Assembly: GCF_019075875.1 (NCBI RefSeq) | Contig: NZ_JAHOOZ010000001.1 | Coordinates: 5,867,501-5,931,500, forward strand | Length of the DNA stretch: 64,000 nucleotides | Reading direction: 5' to 3' | From: Novosphingobium sp. G106 | Lineage (GTDB): Bacteria > Pseudomonadota > Alphaproteobacteria > Sphingomonadales > Sphingomonadaceae | In this document: positions 59,991 through 64,000 of the stretch, piece by piece | How the letters are laid out: each line of letters begins with the position of its first letter | Numbering within the stretch: position 1 is the first letter of the stretch | Position numbers and translations under genes: made by a program | Notes under the pieces: generated by a model | What the model was told of the DNA's origin: nothing | Databases searched by the model: none | What the model saw: only the letters and a program-made list of their open reading frames with translations

Positions 59991-60737
59991 ATGAAATTGT
60001 ACGTGGCCAAACTGTTGGGCACGCTGGCAGGCGCGCTGCTGCTCGCCGGATGCGGCCAGGGTGAGGCTCCCAAGGCGCCGCCGACCCAGACCGCGTCGGA
60101 CGTGATCAACGCCCCGCCGGAGATCCCGGCGATGGGACAGGAGCGCGACATCCTCGCGCTCGGCGACAGTCTTTTCACCGGCTACGGACTGCCGTCCGAC
60201 CAGGCCTATCCGGTCAAGCTCGAAGCGGCGCTGCGCGCGCGCGGGATCAATGCGCGGATTTCCAACGCCGGGGTCTCGGGCAATACCAGCGCCGAGGGGC
60301 TGTCGCGGCTGGCCTTTACCTTGCAGAGCCAGCAGCGTCCGCCCGATCTCGTCCTGATCAGCCTCGGCGGCAACGACATGCTGCGCGGTCTGCCGCCCGG
60401 GCAGACCCGGACAAACCTCGACGCGATCTTGAGCGAGCTGAAAAAGCGCAAGATCAAGGTGGTGGTGATGGGCATGCTGGCGCCGCCCAACATGGGCCCC
60501 GACTATCGCGCCCAGTTCGATCCGATGTATCCGGCGCTGACCACGCAGTACGACGCGGTGCTGGTGCCGTTCTTCCTCCAGGCGGTGCAGGGCCGGCCCG
60601 ACCTCGTCCAGCAGGACCATATCCACCCGACCAAGGAAGGGATCGAGGCGATCGTCGCGGCGACGGTGGATCAGGTAGCGGGGGCGCTCCCGAAGACGGA
60701 TGACGCTAAGACAGGCGCTCTACCGCCCCCTCGCTGA
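59991..60737 (+). CDS. tesA: SGNH/GDSL arylesterase / lysophospholipase L1 (TesA-like)
   Basis: 248 residues, AAGGAG before the ATG. Lipoprotein-type leader LGTLAGALLLAGCGQGE (lipobox LAGC). SGNH blocks: ILALGDSLFTGYGL (catalytic Ser), NAGVSGNTSAEGL (Gly), LVLISLGGNDMLRG (Asn) and DHIHPTKEGIEAI (Asp/His). It hydrolyses short acyl esters, lysophospholipids or acyl-CoA in the periplasm. Divergent from ybbA; its 3' end overlaps the convergent recF by 32 nt. Confidence 0.93.
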   Translation: MKLYVAKLLGTLAGALLLAGCGQGEAPKAPPTQTASDVINAPPEIPAMGQERDILALGDSLFTGYGLPSDQAYPVKLEAALRARGINARISNAGVSGNTSAEGLSRLAFTLQSQQRPPDLVLISLGGNDMLRGLPPGQTRTNLDAILSELKKRKIKVVVMGMLAPPNMGPDYRAQFDPMYPALTTQYDAVLVPFFLQAVQGRPDLVQQDHIHPTKEGIEAIVAATVDQVAGALPKTDDAKTGALPPPR

Positions 60738-61788
60738 CCCGCCAGACCGCGGCCTCGCCTTCGATCGCCTCGAACGGGGCGAGTTCGGTGCCGGTCAGCC
60801 AGACCTGCGCCGGGCCGCTGCGCAGCCGGTCGAACAGGGCCTCGCGGCGCACCGGATCGAGGTGCGCCGCGACTTCGTCGAGCAGCAGCAGGCGCGGACG
60901 GTCCTGGGTGGAAAGCCCGGCATGGGCGAGAGTGATCGCGATCAGCATCGCCTTCTGTTCACCGGTCGAGCACTCGGCGGCAGGCTGGCCCTTGCCGGCC
61001 ATGGTGACGGCCAGTTCGTCGCGGTGCGGGCCGGTCAGCGTGCGCTGGGCGGCGCGGTCGCGGCGGCGGCCTTCGGCGAGCGCGCGCGCCAGTTCGGCCT
61101 GATCGAGCGGGCCACCAGGCTCGTAGGTCAGCAATGGCCGCGCGAAAGGTGCCTCGGGCAATGCGGCCAAAGCTAACTGCAACTGGTCGGCCAGCCGTGC
61201 GCGCGCCTGCGCTACCGCGGCGCCGGTCTCGGCGATCTGCACCTCGATCGCATCGAGCCAGGTGGGATCGGGCTCGGCGGGGTCGGCCAGCAGCCGGTTG
61301 CGCTCGCGCAGCGCGGCTTCGAGCCGGGCAGCATTCCGGGCGTGCGCCGGCTCCAGCGCCAGCACGAGCCGGTCGAGGAAGCGTCGCCGCGAGCCTGCCC
61401 CCTCGGCGAACAGCCGGTCCATCGCCGGGGTCAGCCAGCCGATGCCGAGCCATTCGGCCAGCCGCACCGCCGGAGCCTCGGCCTGGTTGACCTGGACGAC
61501 TCGGCGCCCCGGGCGCTCGGCCGAAGTGCCGGTGCCCAGCCGCACTGGGCCCGCCGGGGTCGCCAGTTCGGCGCTGATCGCGAAACCGCCGGGCCCGGCC
61601 TGCGCCGGCATGTCGGCGAGGTTCGCGCGCCGCAGCCCGCGGCCCGGCGCGAACAGCGAGATCGCTTCGAGCACGTTGGTCTTGCCCGCACCGTTCTCGC
61701 CGACGAGCAGGTTGAACCGGGCAGTCCCCTCGATCTTCGTGCCGCGGTGGTTGCGGAAGTCGGACAGCAGAATGCGATCTAGCGCCAT
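60706..61788 (-). CDS. recF: DNA recombination mediator RecF
   Basis: 360 residues from the ATG at 61788, standard RecF length. Walker A is VGENGAGKTNVLEAISLFAP; the signature is STGEQKAMLIAITLAH and Walker B is PRLLLLDEVAAHLD. RecF with RecO/RecR loads RecA at gaps in damaged replication forks. The usual dnaA-dnaN-recF-gyrB context is absent, as is common in alphaproteobacteria. Confidence 0.96.
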   Translation of the reverse strand: MALDRILLSDFRNHRGTKIEGTARFNLLVGENGAGKTNVLEAISLFAPGRGLRRANLADMPAQAGPGGFAISAELATPAGPVRLGTGTSAERPGRRVVQVNQAEAPAVRLAEWLGIGWLTPAMDRLFAEGAGSRRRFLDRLVLALEPAHARNAARLEAALRERNRLLADPAEPDPTWLDAIEVQIAETGAAVAQARARLADQLQLALAALPEAPFARPLLTYEPGGPLDQAELARALAEGRRRDRAAQRTLTGPHRDELAVTMAGKGQPAAECSTGEQKAMLIAITLAHAGLSTQDRPRLLLLDEVAAHLDPVRREALFDRLRSGPAQVWLTGTELAPFEAIEGEAAVWRVSEGAVERLS

Positions 61789-61807
61789 GACGGCGGCCTC
61801 TGCCGGA

Positions 61808-62587
61808 TCAGAGCGATTCCGTCTTGGCGAAAGGCGAGAATTCGGTGTCGGTATCGAACACGTCGACGCCTTCGCGGTTCTTGAGCCAACCGACCACGCC
61901 ATAGGTCACCGGGGTGAGCATGACTTCCCAGAGCACTTTCATCGCCCAGTTGGTCATCATGACCAGCAGCACGTCGTGCGTCTCCCAGATGCCGAAGAAG
62001 GCGATCGGGTAGAACAGCGCACTGTCCACCGCCTGGCCGAACACGGTCGAGCCGATCGTCCGCGTCCAAAGGTGCTTGCCCTGGGTGAAGACCTTCATCT
62101 TGGCCATGACGAAGGCATTGACGAACTCGCCCGCCCAGAAGGCGATGACCGAGGCAAGCACGATGCGCCAGGTGCTGCCGAAGACCGAGATGTAGGTCGA
62201 TTGGCAGATCGTCCCCGGTTCGAGGCCGAGCGACTTGAACATCGTATCGCCGCTCGAGAAACAGCCCCACGAAGGCGCGGGCGGCATGGCGACGACGACG
62301 AAGCTCATGAAGGCCATGAAGATCAGCGCGATCGTGCCCGCCCAGACGCAGCGGCGGGCATTGGCATAGCCGTAGACCTCGGTCAGCACGTCGCCGAGCA
62401 CGTAGGAAACCGGGAAGAACAGGATGCCCGCGCCGAAGGTGAAACCCCAGACCGTCGAAAGCTTGGCCGCGCCGATCAGGTTCGACAGCAGCAGGATGGC
62501 GACGAAGGCCGCCATCGCATAGTCGAAATAGCGGAAATGCCGGCGCGCGCCGGCGCTGCCTTCGATGCGTGAGAGCGGCTGGTCCAT
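61808..62587 (-). CDS. VUT-family (YhhQ-like) queuosine-precursor transporter
   Basis: 259 residues from the ATG at 62587. Six hydrophobic helices with YAMAAFVAILLLSNLIGAAK, FPVSYVLGDVLTEVYGYANA (the conserved VUT motif) and GQAVDSALFYPIAFFGIWET. YhhQ imports 7-cyano-7-deazaguanine precursors for tRNA queuosine synthesis. It ends 19 nt from the recF start. Specificity is by family only. Confidence 0.9.
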   Translation of the reverse strand: MDQPLSRIEGSAGARRHFRYFDYAMAAFVAILLLSNLIGAAKLSTVWGFTFGAGILFFPVSYVLGDVLTEVYGYANARRCVWAGTIALIFMAFMSFVVVAMPPAPSWGCFSSGDTMFKSLGLEPGTICQSTYISVFGSTWRIVLASVIAFWAGEFVNAFVMAKMKVFTQGKHLWTRTIGSTVFGQAVDSALFYPIAFFGIWETHDVLLVMMTNWAMKVLWEVMLTPVTYGVVGWLKNREGVDVFDTDTEFSPFAKTESL

Positions 62588-62595
62588 GATTTTAT

Positions 62596-63714
62596 CTAAC
62601 CTCTCTCGGCGTTTCCGCAAAGCATGCGTGCAAAGCTGCGCACATGTTCGAGAAAGATGTCGGGAACCTCGATCGCCGCATAGTGCCCGCCGCGCTCGTA
62701 CCGGGTCCAGCGCATGATGTTGTAGAGTCGCTCCGCCCAGGCGCGTGGTGCGATCACGGTTTCGGCGGCGAGGTGGAGCACGGCAGTCGGCACCATTACA
62801 AAGCGCTCGGGCGCCGGATCGCATATGGCTTCCCGATAAAGCGCCGAGGATGAGCCGATCGTCCCCGTAAACCAGTAGAGCGCGATGTTCGACAGCATCC
62901 AGTCGGGTGCGAGGCCGGGATTGCCGGGCAGGTCGACATCGGCCCAGTCGCGCAGCTTCTCGCCGATCCAGCCGGCGAGGCCGGCGGGAGAATCGTTTAG
63001 CGCATGCGCGGTGGACAGCGGCGCCCGGGCCAGCAGGTTGAAATGCGGGTAAGCGAGGAGGTGCGAGTAGACGTCGGCCAAAGCCTGATCCTCGGGCGAT
63101 AGAGGCGTGTCCTCCGGCGGTGGGCCGGCGTTGATCGCATTGAGGTGCAGCCCGATCACGCGGGCGGGCCATTCGCGCGCCATCTCGGTGCCGATCCCGC
63201 TGCCCCAGTTGCCGCCCTGTATCATGAAGCGCGAATAGCCCAGCCGGGTCATCAACTCGGCGAACATCGCCGCGATCCGCCGCGGCGACACGCCCGGCCG
63301 CGTCTGCGAAAAACCGTAGCCCGGCAGCGACGGGATCACGACATGGAAGGCCGGCTCGTCGCCCGTCGGCTCGGCCAGCGGCCTCGCCACTTCGGTGAAT
63401 TCCAGCACCGAGCTCGGCCAGCCGTGGAGCAAGAGTAGCGGAATCGCGTCGGACCGGGGCGAGGGACGGTGGATGAAGTGGAGGTCGAGGCCGTCGATCT
63501 CGGTCAGCCAGTTCGGCAGGGCGTTGATCCGCGCTTCGACGCCGCGCCAGTCGAAACGGTCCCGCCAATGCGCGCAGAGGCTCTGCACGAAGCCGAGCGT
63601 GGCACCGTAGCCTGGCTCGTCGCGGATGGCGTCCTCGATCCAGCGCGTGGTGCGCAGTCGGGCCTGGAGATCCTCGAGTGCCTCCTCGGCGACTTCGACG
63701 CGGAACGCGCGCAA
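62596..63714 (-). CDS. Epoxide hydrolase (EHN-domain alpha/beta hydrolase)
   Basis: 372 residues using a TTG start at 63714 with GGGGAGAGG upstream; no ATG fits. The N-terminal EHN domain begins FRVEVAEEALEDLQARLRTT. The nucleophile elbow is QGGNWGSGIGTEM, with Asn at the position of the usual Asp in GGDWG, which is unusual for an epoxide hydrolase. LLLLHGWPSSVLEF is the HGxP oxyanion loop, and RGGHYAAIEVPD holds the late His. If Asn is real, it may need deamidation or act differently. Confidence 0.87.
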   Translation of the reverse strand: MRAFRVEVAEEALEDLQARLRTTRWIEDAIRDEPGYGATLGFVQSLCAHWRDRFDWRGVEARINALPNWLTEIDGLDLHFIHRPSPRSDAIPLLLLHGWPSSVLEFTEVARPLAEPTGDEPAFHVVIPSLPGYGFSQTRPGVSPRRIAAMFAELMTRLGYSRFMIQGGNWGSGIGTEMAREWPARVIGLHLNAINAGPPPEDTPLSPEDQALADVYSHLLAYPHFNLLARAPLSTAHALNDSPAGLAGWIGEKLRDWADVDLPGNPGLAPDWMLSNIALYWFTGTIGSSSALYREAICDPAPERFVMVPTAVLHLAAETVIAPRAWAERLYNIMRWTRYERGGHYAAIEVPDIFLEHVRSFARMLCGNAERG

Positions 63715-63797
63715 TTGCCTCTCCCCTGCTTATGCCCGACGCAGCACCCTATCGCGGTTTGCGCGCGCCGCGAAGGCCGCTTATGAGATGCCGCGAC

Positions 63798-63874
63798 GCG
63801 CCCGTAGCTCAGTTGGATAGAGCACGAGCCTTCTAAGCTTGGGGCCACAGGTTCGAATCCTGTCGGGCGCGCCA
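63798..63874 (+). tRNA. tRNA-Arg (anticodon TCT)
   Basis: 77-nt cloverleaf GCGCCCGTAGCTCAGTTGGA, anticodon stem CGAGC/GCTTG around CTTCTAA, T arm ACAGGTTCGAATCCTGT, encoded 3' CCA. No integrase lies within the window, so I cannot tell whether it serves as an attachment site. The 126 nt after it hold nothing I recognise. Confidence 0.97.
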
Positions 63875-64000
63875 TATTTTCAATGGGTCAGGGTGTTTCC
63901 TAATTCGATTTCTCGGGCGATAGGGAGCGCATAGGTTCGTTCAGGCACGCAGACGCCGGAAGGCTCGCTTTCGCTGTGCAAGCGCTACGGCCAGGCATTC

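Noticed and set aside
63504..63875. Minus-strand open frame with a TGFEPVAPSLEGSC-like N terminus
   Set aside because: It is the antisense of tRNA-Arg and a well-known spurious translation.
63798..64000. tRNA-Arg as the attachment site of an integrative element
   Set aside because: No integrase or repeated tRNA 3' end is visible inside the window.

Overview
The window looks like chromosomal DNA of a GC-rich alphaproteobacterium of the Sphingomonadaceae, most likely Novosphingobium, Sphingobium or a close relative. This is inferred from gene content: TonB-dependent receptors, paired amidohydrolases, a SphA/MetA-type porin-like protein, DUF1348, a tesA-ybbA-ybbP locus with recF beside it, and EcfG-like GGAAC promoters. 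No rRNA or other species marker is present.

Region 1 (1-13 kb) is catabolic and regulatory: a flavin-reductase-like protein cut by the window edge, a DUF1348 protein, LysR, two MFS transporters, a TauD-type dioxygenase, a TonB-dependent receptor, a metal-dependent amidohydrolase, IclR and an aldehyde dehydrogenase. The dioxygenase, MFS transporter and receptor form one uptake-and-oxidation operon.

Region 2 (13-28.7 kb) reads as an envelope and stress block. It has a NarL-type histidine kinase and response regulator, a class A acid phosphatase, an arylsulfatase, a Zn-ribbon-like microprotein, aquaporin Z, a two-TM protein, a DUF202 protein with ten RTxLS heptads coupled to a formylglycine-generating enzyme, a BASS transporter, a DUF3313 protein, a SphA-like outer-membrane protein and a GH13-GT4 pair. 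A dyad of the form GGG-N5-CCC-GATnG lies upstream of at least six of these genes, including the response regulator, and in weaker form upstream of aquaporin. I read this as an undescribed local regulon, and it is the main discovery candidate. Three small genes elsewhere carry EcfG-like promoters.

Region 3 (28.7-43.5 kb) is a second catabolic block. A translationally coupled SDR / nucleophile-less alpha-beta hydrolase / F420-type LLM oxidoreductase / phosphotransferase operon is followed by a deazaflavin-type reductase, a P450 and a frameshifted malonyl-CoA-synthetase-like ligase. After these come a secreted C13 peptidase, an MHS permease, a candidate small RNA, LysR, a second amidohydrolase, tRNA-Thr, a LuxE/PaaK-like adenylating enzyme and a glycosyltransferase.

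Region 4 (43.5-50.8 kb) holds two paralogous Tyr-rich secreted proteins around an outer-membrane beta-barrel. An intact IS21-family element follows, with multiple terminal repeats and a direct flanking repeat, then small unknown genes and a TonB-C protein.

Region 5 (50.8-64 kb) is mostly housekeeping: typA/bipA, a TonB-dependent receptor broken at a 10-G tract, DUF805 and RDD membrane proteins, a frameshifted ybbP-like permease with ybbA and tesA, recF, a VUT/YhhQ transporter, an epoxide hydrolase and tRNA-Arg. Three independent frameshifts in otherwise intact genes suggest either indel sequencing errors or recent decay; only raw reads can separate these.
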